64,000 bases of DNA from Pseudoxanthomonas sp. J35 (GTDB lineage: Bacteria; Pseudomonadota; Gammaproteobacteria; Xanthomonadales; Xanthomonadaceae). Within the stretch, counting starts at the first letter, position 1. Every line of letters starts with the position of its first letter. The position numbers were made by a program, and so were the translations under genes. Below are positions 39,459 through 50,958 of the stretch, in pieces. The stretch lies in the NCBI RefSeq assembly GCF_000513995.1, contig NZ_AZVB01000007.1:100529-164528 (forward strand), read 5' to 3'. The notes beneath the pieces are model-generated. The model searched no databases. It saw only the letters and a list, made by a program, of their open reading frames with translations, and was not told the origin of the DNA.

Positions 39459-41012
39459 ATGCACATCGAGTTCGACAACAGCTTCCTGCGCGACCTGCCC
39501 GGCGATCCGGAATCGGGGCCGCGCCTGCGCGAGGTGACGGCCGCCTGGTCGCGGGTCGATCCCACGCCGGTGGCGGCGCCGCGCCTGCTGGCCTGGTCGC
39601 GCGAAGCGGCAGCGCTGGTCGGTTTCGGCGAAGCGGACGTCGCGCATCCGGCATTCGCCCGGGTGTTCGCCGGCAATGCGCTGCTGCCCGGCATGCAGCC
39701 CTGGGCGGCCAATTACGGCGGCCACCAGTTTGGCAGCTGGGCCGGGCAGCTCGGCGACGGTCGCGCGATCTCGCTGGGCGAGGCGCTGGGGCCGGACGGG
39801 CGGCGCTGGGAGCTGCAGCTCAAGGGGGCAGGGCGCACGCCGTACTCGCGCTTCGCCGATGGCCGCGCGGTGCTGCGCTCCTCGATCCGCGAGTTCCTGT
39901 GCAGCGAGGCGATGCACCACCTCGGCGTGCCGACCACGCGGGCGCTGTCGCTGGTGGCCACCGGCGAGGACGTGGTGCGCGACATGTTCTACGACGGCCA
40001 TCCGAAGCCCGAACCGGGCGCGGTGGTGTGCCGCATGGCGCCGAGCTTCCTGCGCTTCGGCAGCTGGCAGCTGCCTGCGTCGCGGGGCGACACCGCGCTG
40101 CTGCGCACGCTGGCCGATCATGTGCAGCGCCATCATTTCCCGGACCTGGCCGGGCAGGGCGCGGCCGGCGACGCGGAGTGGTTCGCGCGCGTGTGCGAGG
40201 GCACCGCGCGGCTGGTCGCCGGATGGATGCGCGTGGGCTTCGTCCATGGCGTGCTCAACACCGACAACATGTCGATCCTGGGCCTGACCATCGACTACGG
40301 CCCGTACGGCTGGATCGAGGACTTCGACCCGGACTGGACCCCGAACACCACCGACGCGGCCGGCGGTCGCTACCGCTTCGGCTGGCAGCCGCAGGTCGCG
40401 TACTGGAACCTCACCCGGCTCGCCCAGGCCCTGGCGCCGCTGTTCGACGGCGTTGCGCCGCTGGAAGCGGGACTGGACCGCTTCAACGCCGCCTGGGCCG
40501 CAGCCGAGCGCGACATGGTCGCGCGCAAGCTGGGCCTGGCCGCATGCGCCGGCGAGGACCTGCGCCTGTACGCGGAGCTGCTGGAGCTGCTGCACGACGG
40601 ACGGATGGACATGACCCTGTCGTTCCGCCAGCTGATGGAGCTGGATCCGGCCGCACCGGACGTCGGCGTGTTCGAGGACGCGTTCTACGACCCGGCCGCT
40701 CGGGCGAGGGTGGATGTGGGCCTGCGCGACTGGCTGCAGCGCTACGCCGCACGGCTGGTCGCCGATCCACTGGATCCGGCACGGCGCCACGAGCGCATGC
40801 GCCTGGCCAATCCGCGCTACGTGCTGCGCAACTGGCTGGCGCAGGAAGCGATCGACCGGGCCGAACAGGGCGAGCCCCGGGGGATCACCGACCTGCTGGA
40901 GGTCATGCGCCGTCCATACGAGGACCAGGCGGGCCGCGCGCACTACGCCAGCCGCCGGCCGGAATGGGCGCGGCATCGCGCCGGCTGCTCGATGCTGTCG
41001 TGCAGCTCCTGA
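39459..41012 (+). CDS. selO: Protein adenylyltransferase SelO (YdiU) family
   Basis: A pseudokinase-fold enzyme that transfers AMP to Ser, Thr or Tyr of proteins and protects against oxidative stress in E. coli. The roughly 517-residue protein has NYGGHQFGSWAGQLGDGRA (nucleotide loop), RTPYSRFADGRAVLRSSIRE, NTDNMSILGLTIDYGP and WNLTRLAQAL. It ends CSMLSCSS: the near-terminal Cys replaces the selenocysteine of eukaryotic SELENOO. The ATG at 39459 (MHIEFDNSFL) fits homologues; an ATG at 39441 adds six residues. Confidence 0.93.
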   Translation: MHIEFDNSFLRDLPGDPESGPRLREVTAAWSRVDPTPVAAPRLLAWSREAAALVGFGEADVAHPAFARVFAGNALLPGMQPWAANYGGHQFGSWAGQLGDGRAISLGEALGPDGRRWELQLKGAGRTPYSRFADGRAVLRSSIREFLCSEAMHHLGVPTTRALSLVATGEDVVRDMFYDGHPKPEPGAVVCRMAPSFLRFGSWQLPASRGDTALLRTLADHVQRHHFPDLAGQGAAGDAEWFARVCEGTARLVAGWMRVGFVHGVLNTDNMSILGLTIDYGPYGWIEDFDPDWTPNTTDAAGGRYRFGWQPQVAYWNLTRLAQALAPLFDGVAPLEAGLDRFNAAWAAAERDMVARKLGLAACAGEDLRLYAELLELLHDGRMDMTLSFRQLMELDPAAPDVGVFEDAFYDPAARARVDVGLRDWLQRYAARLVADPLDPARRHERMRLANPRYVLRNWLAQEAIDRAEQGEPRGITDLLEVMRRPYEDQAGRAHYASRRPEWARHRAGCSMLSCSS

Positions 41013-41070
41013 GACACGGCCGGCGCGACGGCGCTAGCATCGCCGGCACCGCCACCGGTATCCGCACGCC

Positions 41071-41601
41071 ATGGACGACACCACGCCTGCCTGGGCCTCG
41101 CTGATCCGCGAGGTCCCCGATTTCCCTTCGCCGGGCATCCTGTTCCGCGACATGATGCCGCTGCTCGCCGACCGCGCCGGCTTCGCCGCGATGCTGGCCG
41201 ACCTGGCGGCGCCATGGCGCGAAGCCGGGATCCAGGCCGTGGCCGGGGTGGAGTCGCGCGGCTTCATCCTCGGCGCTGCGCTGGCGCGCGAACTGGACGC
41301 CGGCTTCGTGCCGCTGCGCAAGCCGGGCAAGCTGCCCGGCGAACTGTTCGAGGAGTCCTATGCGCTCGAATATGGCAGCGATCGCCTGCAGGTGCAGGCC
41401 AACGCCATGCGCCCCGGCGAACGCGTGCTGCTGGTCGACGACGTGCTCGCCACCGGCGGCACCTTGGCCGCCGCGGCGCGCCTGCTGCAGCGCCTGGGCG
41501 TGCAGCTGGCCGGCGGTGCCGTGCTGATGGAACTGGAAGCCCTGGGCGGACGCGCCCGCTGGCCGGCGCAAGCGCCGCTGCTGGCGCTGTTGAAGCACTG
41601 A
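41071..41601 (+). CDS. apt: Adenine phosphoribosyltransferase
   Basis: Salvages adenine to AMP using PRPP. The 176-residue protein has the PRPP-binding motif VLLVDDVLATGGT near residue 122 and the Apt segments VPDFPSPGILFRDM and VESRGFILGAALA. The length is normal. It begins 58 bp after selO and may share its transcript. A REP palindrome follows 80 bp downstream. Confidence 0.96.
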   Translation: MDDTTPAWASLIREVPDFPSPGILFRDMMPLLADRAGFAAMLADLAAPWREAGIQAVAGVESRGFILGAALARELDAGFVPLRKPGKLPGELFEESYALEYGSDRLQVQANAMRPGERVLLVDDVLATGGTLAAAARLLQRLGVQLAGGAVLMELEALGGRARWPAQAPLLALLKH

Positions 41602-41681
41602 GCCGGCGGTTGCACAGCATCGGCCCCGGAAGCGGCCTTTGGCCCTGTCCCGCTACCACCTGGTGGGCCCGGTGCGGTGAC

Positions 41682-41711
41682 GTAGCCCGGGTAAGCGCAG
41701 CGCACCCGGGG
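41682..41711 (+). repeat. REP of second family between apt and dbpA
   Basis: Starts GTAGCCCGGGTAAGCG and ends CGCACCCGGGG. It lies between convergent apt and dbpA and is the only structured feature in this 130-bp gap, so it may act as a bidirectional terminator. Confidence 0.75.
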
Positions 41712-41731
41712 GGCAGGGGATCCCGCCGCGC

Positions 41732-43108
41732 CTAGAGCCTGCGCACGCGGAAGCGGCGGCCTTTGATCTTCCCGGCCTCCAGGCGGGCGAGCGCACGCCC
41801 GGCCTGCGCATTGGCGACGGCCACATAGGACCGCGTCGCGCCGATCACGATCTTGCCGATCGCCGAACCCGGCAGCCCGGCTTCACCGGTCAGCGCGCCG
41901 AGGATGTCGCCGGGGCGCAGCTTGTCGGTCTTGCCGCCGTCGATGCGCAGCGTGGTCATCGGGGCCTGCGCCGGCTGCGAGGGCCGGCCTGTCGCCAGCG
42001 GCGCGTTCTCGCGCGACGGTGCCACCGCCTGCGCGGCGGCGACCATCTCCGCGCGCGCGTTCTCGCGCGGCGCCACCAGGCTCAGGGCCAGGCCACGGCG
42101 CCCGGCGCGACCGGTGCGGCCGATGCGGTGGCGGTAGGCGTCCACGTCGGTCGGCAGCTCGTAGTTGACCACCGCCGCCAGGTCCTCCACGTCGAGGCCA
42201 CGCGCGGCCACGTCGCTGGCAACCAGCACATTGCAGCTGCGGTTGGCCAGCTGCAGCAGGACTTCGTCGCGGTCGCGCTGCTCCATGTCGCCGTGCAGGG
42301 CCAGCGCGGAAAAGCCGAACTGGCGCAGCGAATCCGCCACCTCGTCCACTTCCTTGCGCGTATTGCAGAACACCACCGCCGACTCCGGCCGGTGGCGCAG
42401 CAGCAGCCCCGCCACCGCCTTCTGCCGGAACTGCGGATCGACCTCGTAGAAGCGCTGTTCGATATCCGGCGCGGACTCGCCGCCGTCGACGGCCACCTCG
42501 GCCGGATCGCGCAGCAGCTGGCGGGCCAACGCGCGGATCTCCTCAGGGAACGTCGCGGAGAACAGCAGGCTCTGGCGCTGGCCATGGCAGCGGTTGGCAA
42601 TCTCGCGTACCGCCTCCTCGAAGCCCATGTCGAGCATCCGGTCGGCCTCGTCCAGGACCAGGGTGCGCACCGCGCCCAGATGCAGGACCCGCTTGCGCGC
42701 CAGTTCCTGCACGCGGCCAGGCGTGCCGACCACCACCTGCGGATCGTGCGCCTGCAGCGAGGCGACCTGCGGCTCCAGCGCGGTGCCGCCGGTGAGGATG
42801 CTCAGCTTGAGGTTGGGAATGCCGGTGGCCAGCCTGCGCAGCTGGCGGCCGACCTGGTCGGCCAGCTCCCGGGTCGGGCACAGCACCAGCGCCTGGCAGC
42901 GCGATCCGGCCGGATCCAGGCGCTGCAGCAGGCCAAGCCCGAACGCGGCGGTCTTGCCGCTGCCGGTGGGCGCCTGCGCGATCAGGTCGCGGCCTTCGAG
43001 GATCGGCGGCAGCGACGCGGCCTGGACCGGCGTGGCGCTGGTATATCCCAGCGCTTCCAGGCCGGGGCGCAAGGCGGGGGAGAGGGGCAGCGAGGCGAAA
43101 TCGGTCAT
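41732..43108 (-). CDS. dbpA: ATP-dependent RNA helicase DbpA
   Basis: DEAD-box helicase that remodels the peptidyl-transferase region of 23S rRNA during 50S assembly. The 458-residue protein shows the motifs in order: Q-motif region, Walker A AQAPTGSGKT near residue 46, PTRELADQ, VLDEADRM, SAT, and HRIGRTGRAGR. The C-terminal DbpA RNA-binding domain (KLRPGDILGALTGEAGLP, GKIVIGATRSYVAV) targets hairpin 92. The ATG at 43108 follows homologues; the frame is open far upstream but is antisense to uup. It is divergent from uup by 60 bp. Confidence 0.95.
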   Translation of the reverse strand: MTDFASLPLSPALRPGLEALGYTSATPVQAASLPPILEGRDLIAQAPTGSGKTAAFGLGLLQRLDPAGSRCQALVLCPTRELADQVGRQLRRLATGIPNLKLSILTGGTALEPQVASLQAHDPQVVVGTPGRVQELARKRVLHLGAVRTLVLDEADRMLDMGFEEAVREIANRCHGQRQSLLFSATFPEEIRALARQLLRDPAEVAVDGGESAPDIEQRFYEVDPQFRQKAVAGLLLRHRPESAVVFCNTRKEVDEVADSLRQFGFSALALHGDMEQRDRDEVLLQLANRSCNVLVASDVAARGLDVEDLAAVVNYELPTDVDAYRHRIGRTGRAGRRGLALSLVAPRENARAEMVAAAQAVAPSRENAPLATGRPSQPAQAPMTTLRIDGGKTDKLRPGDILGALTGEAGLPGSAIGKIVIGATRSYVAVANAQAGRALARLEAGKIKGRRFRVRRL

Positions 43109-43156
43109 GCGCCATTGTCGCAGGTCGCGTGCACCCGGTGGCCGCGACCCGCCGCG

Positions 43157-43162
43157 TACAAT
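43157..43162 (+). promoter_or_regulatory. -10 element of uup, 6 nt before the start codon
   Basis: TACAAT directly followed by GCGCGG and the ATG. Transcription would start at or next to the A of the ATG, so the mRNA may be leaderless; no Shine-Dalgarno is present. Confidence 0.5.
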
Positions 43163-43168
43163 GCGCGG

Positions 43169-45055
<1,887 letters not shown>

Positions 45056-45122
45056 TGGCACTTGCCGGCGCCGCGGCGGACGGCGTACACCACCCGCTGG
45101 CATCCAGCGCAGGGGCAGGGGA

Positions 45123-45671
45123 ATGGACTTCCGGATCAACGCCGGCCTGACCAAGGCCGCCGTGCTGCTGGCAGTGCTGCTGGCGTGGGCGGCCCCGGCC
45201 GCTGCCGCGGTCAAGGAAGCCGGCCCGGCCGGCTTCACCGTCGAACATTCGCGCACCGTCGCCGTGGCGCCGGACGTGGCCTGGCAGGGCCTGGTCGGCG
45301 GCGTCGACCGCTGGTGGTCCAAGGACCACAACTGGTGGGGCAGCGAGTCCACCCTCTCGATCGAGCCGCGCGCCGGCGGCTGCTTCTGCGAGCGCACTGG
45401 CGACGGCCGCGAAGCCATGCACCTGCAGGTCGGGTTCGTCGACGCGCCCCGCACGCTGCGCATGGTCGGCGCGCTGGGCCCGCTGCAGGGCATGGGCCTG
45501 CACGGGGTGATGGAATGGCACCTGGCGCCCGAGGATCAGGGCACGCGGATCACCGTCATCTACCGCGCCGGCGGCTATACGCCTGGCGGTCTGGAGGCCA
45601 TCGCCCCGGCGGTCGACGGGGTGATCGGGCTGCAGCTCGGCAGGCTGGCCGATTACCTGTCCGCGCCCTGA
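45123..45671 (+). CDS. Exported SRPBCC/START-like domain protein
   Basis: A 182-residue protein with a signal peptide ([18 protein letters not shown], cleavage near residue 29). A SRPBCC (polyketide cyclase/Bet v1-like) helix-grip fold follows, recognisable from [30 protein letters not shown] and [20 protein letters not shown]. Such domains bind hydrophobic ligands. The start has a GGGGCAGGGG purine-rich tract just upstream. Its 3' end overlaps the convergent barstar gene by 19 bp. The ligand is unknown. Confidence 0.85.
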   Translation: MDFRINAGLTKAAVLLAVLLAWAAPAAAAVKEAGPAGFTVEHSRTVAVAPDVAWQGLVGGVDRWWSKDHNWWGSESTLSIEPRAGGCFCERTGDGREAMHLQVGFVDAPRTLRMVGALGPLQGMGLHGVMEWHLAPEDQGTRITVIYRAGGYTPGGLEAIAPAVDGVIGLQLGRLADYLSAP

Positions 45672-46090
45672 GGCGTCGAGGCGCGCATCGCCACGAAGGC
45701 CCAGAACGGTACGTCCGAGCCGGCCCACCAGGCCGAGGCTTCCTGGAGGATGCCGACCAGCGTCTCCAGTTCGTGCGGCAGCCGTCCGTGCAGCTGCCCG
45801 GCGCCTTCGAACAGCAGCACGTAGCCCGGCGCCGGCAGCCATCCCAGGTCGCGCAGCGCGTCCATCAGCGCGTCCCAGTTGCGTCCCCAGCCCGGCGGCA
45901 GGTCCAGCACCGCACCCAGGCGCATCAGCAGCGACTGCTTGTCCTGGCAGCCGTCCAGTTCGATGCGCCGCACCAGCAGGCCGGCGTCGCGCGCGGCCGC
46001 GGCCAGCGCCGACAGGTCGGCGGCGTCCACCTCGAACACGCCGGCCTGGCTGGCGTCGTCCAGGCCGATGTCGAATCCCGAATCGCTCAT
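45653..46090 (-). CDS. Barstar-family ribonuclease inhibitor
   Basis: Cytoplasmic inhibitor expected to neutralise the barnase-like RNase encoded just upstream. The 145-residue protein has the barstar core [20 protein letters not shown] and [18 protein letters not shown], with acidic residues where barstar uses Asp35 and Asp39 to plug the RNase active site. The N-terminal 30 residues are an extension. Its start overlaps the RNase stop by 4 bp, so the pair is translationally coupled. The tail overlaps the convergent SRPBCC gene. Confidence 0.9.
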   Translation of the reverse strand: MSDSGFDIGLDDASQAGVFEVDAADLSALAAAARDAGLLVRRIELDGCQDKQSLLMRLGAVLDLPPGWGRNWDALMDALRDLGWLPAPGYVLLFEGAGQLHGRLPHELETLVGILQEASAWWAGSDVPFWAFVAMRASTPQGADR

Positions 46091-46518
46091 CGTGTTGCTC
46101 CGGCCCCCGGCTCGAAGGCGCGGAAGCTCTCGTAATGGTCGGCGGTGTAGTACCACTCGCTCGGCGGATCGCCGCCGGGGACGATCCGGCGCGGACCGCG
46201 GTGGTCCAGTCCCGGCGTGGGCACGGTGTACTCGCGGTACCAGCCGCGTTCGCGGGCGGGCAGCCGTCCTTCGCGATTGCCGAACACGCTGCCGTCCTGC
46301 CGGTGCGGGAAGCGTCCGCCCTGCTGGATCGCGCGGATCACCGGCGCCGCTTCCGGCGGCAGGAACGAGGGCAGGGCAGCGGCCGGGGCGGCGGCCTGGC
46401 CCGCGGCGGGAAGCGGCGCCTGCGCCGGCACCATCGGCGCGTCCGGCCGCAGCAGCCAGGCCAGGACGCCGAGCACGAGCACGGCGGCGAGGAGGCGACG
46501 GGTACGCTGGAAACGCAT
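46087..46518 (-). CDS. Secreted guanyl-specific ribonuclease, barnase family
   Basis: A 143-residue protein with an N-terminal membrane or signal segment ([15 protein letters not shown]) and an Ala/Pro-rich linker. The microbial RNase (N1/T1/barnase) domain follows: [20 protein letters not shown] with the catalytic Glu region, [11 protein letters not shown] with the phosphate-binding Arg, and [13 protein letters not shown] with the catalytic His. It degrades RNA after guanine outside the cytoplasm. No toxin-delivery domain (RHS, CDI, LXG) is attached, so a simple secreted nuclease with an immunity partner is the best reading. Confidence 0.9.
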   Translation of the reverse strand: MRFQRTRRLLAAVLVLGVLAWLLRPDAPMVPAQAPLPAAGQAAAPAAALPSFLPPEAAPVIRAIQQGGRFPHRQDGSVFGNREGRLPARERGWYREYTVPTPGLDHRGPRRIVPGGDPPSEWYYTADHYESFRAFEPGAGATR

Positions 46519-46761
46519 GGGTCCGGCTCGCGAAGGGATACTCGGGAGTATGCGCGAGCCCGCGCCGGCGATGTTGAACGCGGTCCTCCGCGGCGACGCG
46601 ATGGTTCACGCCGGTGCAACCCGGGAATCGCCAGGCTGGGCGTTCCCTCCAACCGCCGGGATGCAGCATTGCCGTCAACGGCTTGGTCGGGCGCGCCGGT
46701 ATCCCTACACTGTCGGGGCTGCGCCCGGCATCCCGGGCAAACGTTCACAAGGAGACCAAAC

Positions 46762-47373
<612 letters not shown>

Positions 47374-47399
47374 GCCTTCCCGGCTTGCCCGATCCCACG

Positions 47400-47424
47400 G
47401 ACGCCCCGGCCTCGCCGGAGCGTC
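47400..47424 (+). terminator. Hairpin after superoxide dismutase
   Basis: GACGC-c-CCGG-cctcg-CCGG-a-GCGTC forms a 9-bp stem with one internal C/A mismatch, 27 nt downstream of the sod stop. It is followed by TGCTTCTGG. Confidence 0.5.
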
Positions 47425-47678
47425 TGCTTCTGGGCCGTTGCTTTTCCCCGCTCCCTCCGGGAGAGGGGCAGGGGAGAGGGCCGGTTACCGACGGCGCAGC
47501 AGCCACGAGGTGCCCGGATCCGCGCAACGGCTCACCGAAGCTCTGGCCGTTGCTTCCGCATTTGCCGAGCATCGCAAGCGACGGCGGGGGACGGCCCACA
47601 ACCCGCTTCGCTCAGACAGGTGGGCCTCTTCGCCCCCATCGCCGCTGCGATGCCCGGTTCGCTCGAAGGCGGGGGAGA

Positions 47679-47747
47679 AGCAACCGCACAAGCAACGGCA
47701 ACGGCAGAAGCAACGGCACGAGCAACGGCCACAGCGCAACGGCAAAA
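47679..47747 (+). repeat. Imperfect 12-bp tandem array (AAGCAACGGCAC unit)
   Basis: Four to five imperfect 12-bp units (AAGCAACCGCAC, AAGCAACGGCAA, AAGCAACGGCAC, GAGCAACGGCCA) with a 6-bp insertion (CGGCAG) after the second unit. Two inverted single copies lie upstream in the same gap. The array abuts the efflux-operon terminator. Confidence 0.6.
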
Positions 47748-47776
47748 GAAAAGCCCCGGCTTGTGGCCGGGGCTTT
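47741..47776 (-). terminator. Rho-independent terminator of the tetR-acrA-acrB operon
   Basis: AAAGCCCCGGC-CACAA-GCCGGGGCTTT on the minus strand, a perfect 11-bp stem, followed by TCTTTTGCC. It begins 24 bp after the acrB stop. Confidence 0.88.
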
Positions 47777-47799
47777 GGTTGCCTGCGGGGACGTGGCGG

Positions 47800-50700
47800 T
47801 CAGCGCATGGCCTGGCCGCCCTCACGGGCCTGCTTCTCGCGCCACTCGCGCGACGGCTCGTCGAGCTTGTCGCCGAGCATGCGCCGGACCACGATGAAGA
47901 ACACCGGGATCATCAGCAGGCCCAGGAAGGTGGCGAACAGCATGCCGCCGATCACGCCGGTGCCGATCGCGTGGCGGGCGTTGGCGCCGGCGCCGGTGGA
48001 CAGGGCCATCGGCACCACGCCCATGATGAACGCGAACGAGGTCATCAGGATCGGGCGGAAGCGCAGGCGGGCCGCCTCGACGGTGGCGTCGCGCAGGGTC
48101 TTGCCGGCCGCACGCTGCTCCACCGCGAACTCCACGATCAGGATCGCGTTCTTCGCCGCCAGGCCGATGATGGTGATCAGGCCGATCTTGAAGAAGATGT
48201 CGTTCGGCAGGCCGCGCATCATCGTGAACAGCACCGCGCCGAGCATGCCCAGCGGCACCACCAGCAGCACCGCCACCGGGATCGACCAGCTTTCGTACAG
48301 CGCCGCCAGGCACAGGAACACGACCACGATCGACAGCACCAGCAGCAGGGTGGCGGTGTTGCCCGCCAGGATCTCCTGGTAGGACATGCCCGACCAGTCG
48401 TAGCCGAAGCCGGCCGGCAGGTCGTTCTCGACGATGCCTTCCATGATCGCCATCGCCTCGCCCGAGCTGTGGCCCGGGGCCGGCGAACCGACGATATTGA
48501 CCGCCGCATAGCCCTGGTAGCGGTTCAGCGACGGCGGGCTGGTGATCCAGTCGGTGCTGACCACGCTGTTGAGCGGGATCATCTCGCCGTTGACCGGGCT
48601 GGGCGTGTAGAAGTTGCCCAGCGACTCGGCGCCGGTGCGGAACGGGGCGTCGGCGCGCAGGTTCACGCGCTTGATGCGGCCTTCGTAGAAGAAGTCGTTG
48701 GCGTACACCGGCGCCAGCATCAGGCTGATGGCGTTGTAGATGTCGCCCACGTCCAGCCCCATCGACTGCGCCTGCACGCGGTCCACGCTCAGCTGCAGCT
48801 GCGGCGCGTCCTCCAGGCCGTTCGGGCGCACGCCGACCAGCGCGGGGTTCTGCGACGCGGCGCCCAGCAGCTGGTTGCGCGCGGCGGTCAGCGCCGCCTG
48901 GCCCTGGCCGCTGCGGTCCTGCAGCCACATGTCGAAGCCGCCGAACTGGCCCAGGCCCTGCACGGTCGGCAGGTTGACCACGAAGATGCTGGCTTCCTTC
49001 AGCCCGTACAGCGCGCCGTTGGCCTGCTGGATGAACTCCGGCGCGGTGAGCTTGCGCTCCTCCCACGGCTTGAGCTTGATGAACGCCATGCCGACGCTCT
49101 CGCCCTGACCGACGAAGCTGAAGCCGGCCACCTGCATCATGCTCTCATAGCCTTCGATCTGGCTCAGCCGGCCGCGCATGTCGTCGAACACGGCCTGGGT
49201 GCGCTGCAGGGTGGCGCCCGGCGGCAGCTGCACGATGGCCATCGCGTAGCCCTGGTCCTCCTCGGGCAGGAAGCTGCCGGGCATGCGCGAGAACAGGAAG
49301 CCGCACAGGATCGCCAGCACCGCGAACAGGATCATCCAGCGCGGCGCGTGCTTGACCGCGCTGCCGATGTGGCCGACGTAGGTGCGGCTGATCCGGTCGT
49401 AGTACTTGTTGAAGGTGCGGAACGCCCAGTTCGAGTTGGCGTGGTGGCTGGGCTTGAGGAAGGTCGCGCACAGCGCCGGGGTGAAGCCCAGGGCCAGGAA
49501 CGCCGAGAAGGCCATGGCGATGGCGATGGTCAGGGCGAACTGCTTGTAGATCTCGCCGGCCGCGCCGCCCTGCAGGGCGGAGGGGATGAACACCGCCGCC
49601 AGGACCACGGTGATCGCGACCACCGCGCCGGTGATCTGGCCCATGGCCTTGATCGTGGCGTCGTAGGGCGACAGCCCCTCCTCGCTCATGATGCGCTCGA
49701 CGTTCTCGATCACCACGATCGCGTCGTCGACCACGATGCCGATCGACAGCACCATCGCGAACAGGGTCAGCTGGTTGATGGTGAAGCCGATGATCGACAG
49801 GCCCAGGAAGGTGCCCAGCAGGGCCACCGGGATGACCAGGGTCGGGATGATCGTGGCGCGGATGTTCTGCAGGAACACCAGCATCACCAGGAACACCAGT
49901 ACCACCGCCTCGAGCAGGGTCTTGATGACCTCCTTGATCGAGATCTTGACGAAGGTGGTGGAGTCGTACGGCGAGATCCAGGTCACGCCCTGCGGGAAGG
50001 TCGCCTGCAGCTCGTCCATCTTGGCGCGGACGGCCTCGGCCACGTTCAGCGCGTTGGCGCCCGGCAGCAGCTGCACGGCGAAGGCGCCGACCGGCTTGCC
50101 GTTGTACCTGGTGTCGAAGCCGTAGGCGCCCGGGCCGAAGCTGACCCGCGCCACGTCGCGCAGGCGCACCGTGGTGCCGTCGGAATCGGCGCGCAGGATG
50201 ATCTGCTCGAACTGCTCGGGGCTGGTGAAGCGGCCCTCGGCCGAAACCGTGGCGGTGAACACCTGGCCTTCCGGCGCCGGGTCGGCGCCGACCGAACCGG
50301 CGGCGAACTGCACGTTCTGCGCGCGCACCGCGGCCAGTACCTGGCTGGCCGACAGGCCGTAGCCCTGCAGCTTGCCCGGGTCCAGCCAGATGTTCATCGC
50401 GTACTCGGCGCCGAACTGCTGCACGCTGCCCACGCCCGGGATGCGCGAGATCTGGTCGATCACGCGCGAGCCGTTGATGTCGTTGAGCGCGTTGCGGTCC
50501 ACCGCGGGGTTGTCGGAGACCAGGCCGACCACCATCAGGAAGCCGGCGTTGGCCTTGGCCACCACCACGCCCTGCTGGGTTACCTCGGTCGGCAGGCGCG
50601 GGGTCGCCAGGGCGACCTTGTTCTGCACCTGCACCTGGGCGATGTCCGGATCGGTGCCGGTCTCGAAGGTCAGGGTGATGCTGGCGCGGCCGGTGGCGCT

Positions 50701-50946
50701 GGACGAGGAGCTGAAGTACAGCAGGTGGTCGATGCCGGTCAGCTGCTGCTCGATCACCTGGGTGACCGCGCGTTCCACCGTGGCCGCGCTCGCGCCGGGA
50801 TAGGTGGCGCTGACGGTGACCTGCGGCGGGGCGATGTTGGGATAGGACTCCACGCCCAGGCCGAGGATCGCGATCACGCCCGAAAGCGAGATCAGGATCG
50901 CAACGACCCAGGCGAAGACCGGGTGGTTGATGAAAAACTTGGGCAT
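47800..50946 (-). CDS. RND multidrug efflux transporter, AcrB/MexB type (HAE1)
   Basis: Inner-membrane proton-driven pump of a tripartite efflux system. The 1048-residue protein has the HAE1 layout: 12 membrane helices, two large periplasmic loops, the N-terminal MPKFFINHPVFAWVVAILI, and the proton-relay Asp pair in GIVVDDAIVVIENVERIM near residue 400. The conserved GYDWSGMSYQE lies in the second porter domain. It starts 12 bp after the membrane-fusion gene. No outer-membrane channel gene follows, so a TolC/OprM-type partner must be encoded elsewhere. Confidence 0.95.
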   Translation of the reverse strand: MPKFFINHPVFAWVVAILISLSGVIAILGLGVESYPNIAPPQVTVSATYPGASAATVERAVTQVIEQQLTGIDHLLYFSSSSSATGRASITLTFETGTDPDIAQVQVQNKVALATPRLPTEVTQQGVVVAKANAGFLMVVGLVSDNPAVDRNALNDINGSRVIDQISRIPGVGSVQQFGAEYAMNIWLDPGKLQGYGLSASQVLAAVRAQNVQFAAGSVGADPAPEGQVFTATVSAEGRFTSPEQFEQIILRADSDGTTVRLRDVARVSFGPGAYGFDTRYNGKPVGAFAVQLLPGANALNVAEAVRAKMDELQATFPQGVTWISPYDSTTFVKISIKEVIKTLLEAVVLVFLVMLVFLQNIRATIIPTLVIPVALLGTFLGLSIIGFTINQLTLFAMVLSIGIVVDDAIVVIENVERIMSEEGLSPYDATIKAMGQITGAVVAITVVLAAVFIPSALQGGAAGEIYKQFALTIAIAMAFSAFLALGFTPALCATFLKPSHHANSNWAFRTFNKYYDRISRTYVGHIGSAVKHAPRWMILFAVLAILCGFLFSRMPGSFLPEEDQGYAMAIVQLPPGATLQRTQAVFDDMRGRLSQIEGYESMMQVAGFSFVGQGESVGMAFIKLKPWEERKLTAPEFIQQANGALYGLKEASIFVVNLPTVQGLGQFGGFDMWLQDRSGQGQAALTAARNQLLGAASQNPALVGVRPNGLEDAPQLQLSVDRVQAQSMGLDVGDIYNAISLMLAPVYANDFFYEGRIKRVNLRADAPFRTGAESLGNFYTPSPVNGEMIPLNSVVSTDWITSPPSLNRYQGYAAVNIVGSPAPGHSSGEAMAIMEGIVENDLPAGFGYDWSGMSYQEILAGNTATLLLVLSIVVVFLCLAALYESWSIPVAVLLVVPLGMLGAVLFTMMRGLPNDIFFKIGLITIIGLAAKNAILIVEFAVEQRAAGKTLRDATVEAARLRFRPILMTSFAFIMGVVPMALSTGAGANARHAIGTGVIGGMLFATFLGLLMIPVFFIVVRRMLGDKLDEPSREWREKQAREGGQAMR

Positions 50947-50958
50947 CGGCGGGAATCC

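Larger units (their letters stand above)
47374..47799. other. Intergenic region between superoxide dismutase and efflux operon
   Basis: 426 bp between convergent units without a credible gene. It holds the sod hairpin (47400), a C/T-rich GGGAGAGGGG palindrome (about 47450), two inverted GGCCGTTGCTT segments (about 47433 and 47546), a 12-bp imperfect repeat array containing AGCAACGGC (47679-47747) and the efflux-operon terminator. Confidence 0.75.

Noticed and set aside
47679..47747. A CRISPR-like array
   Set aside because: Units are only 12 bp, directly tandem without spacers, and no cas genes are present.
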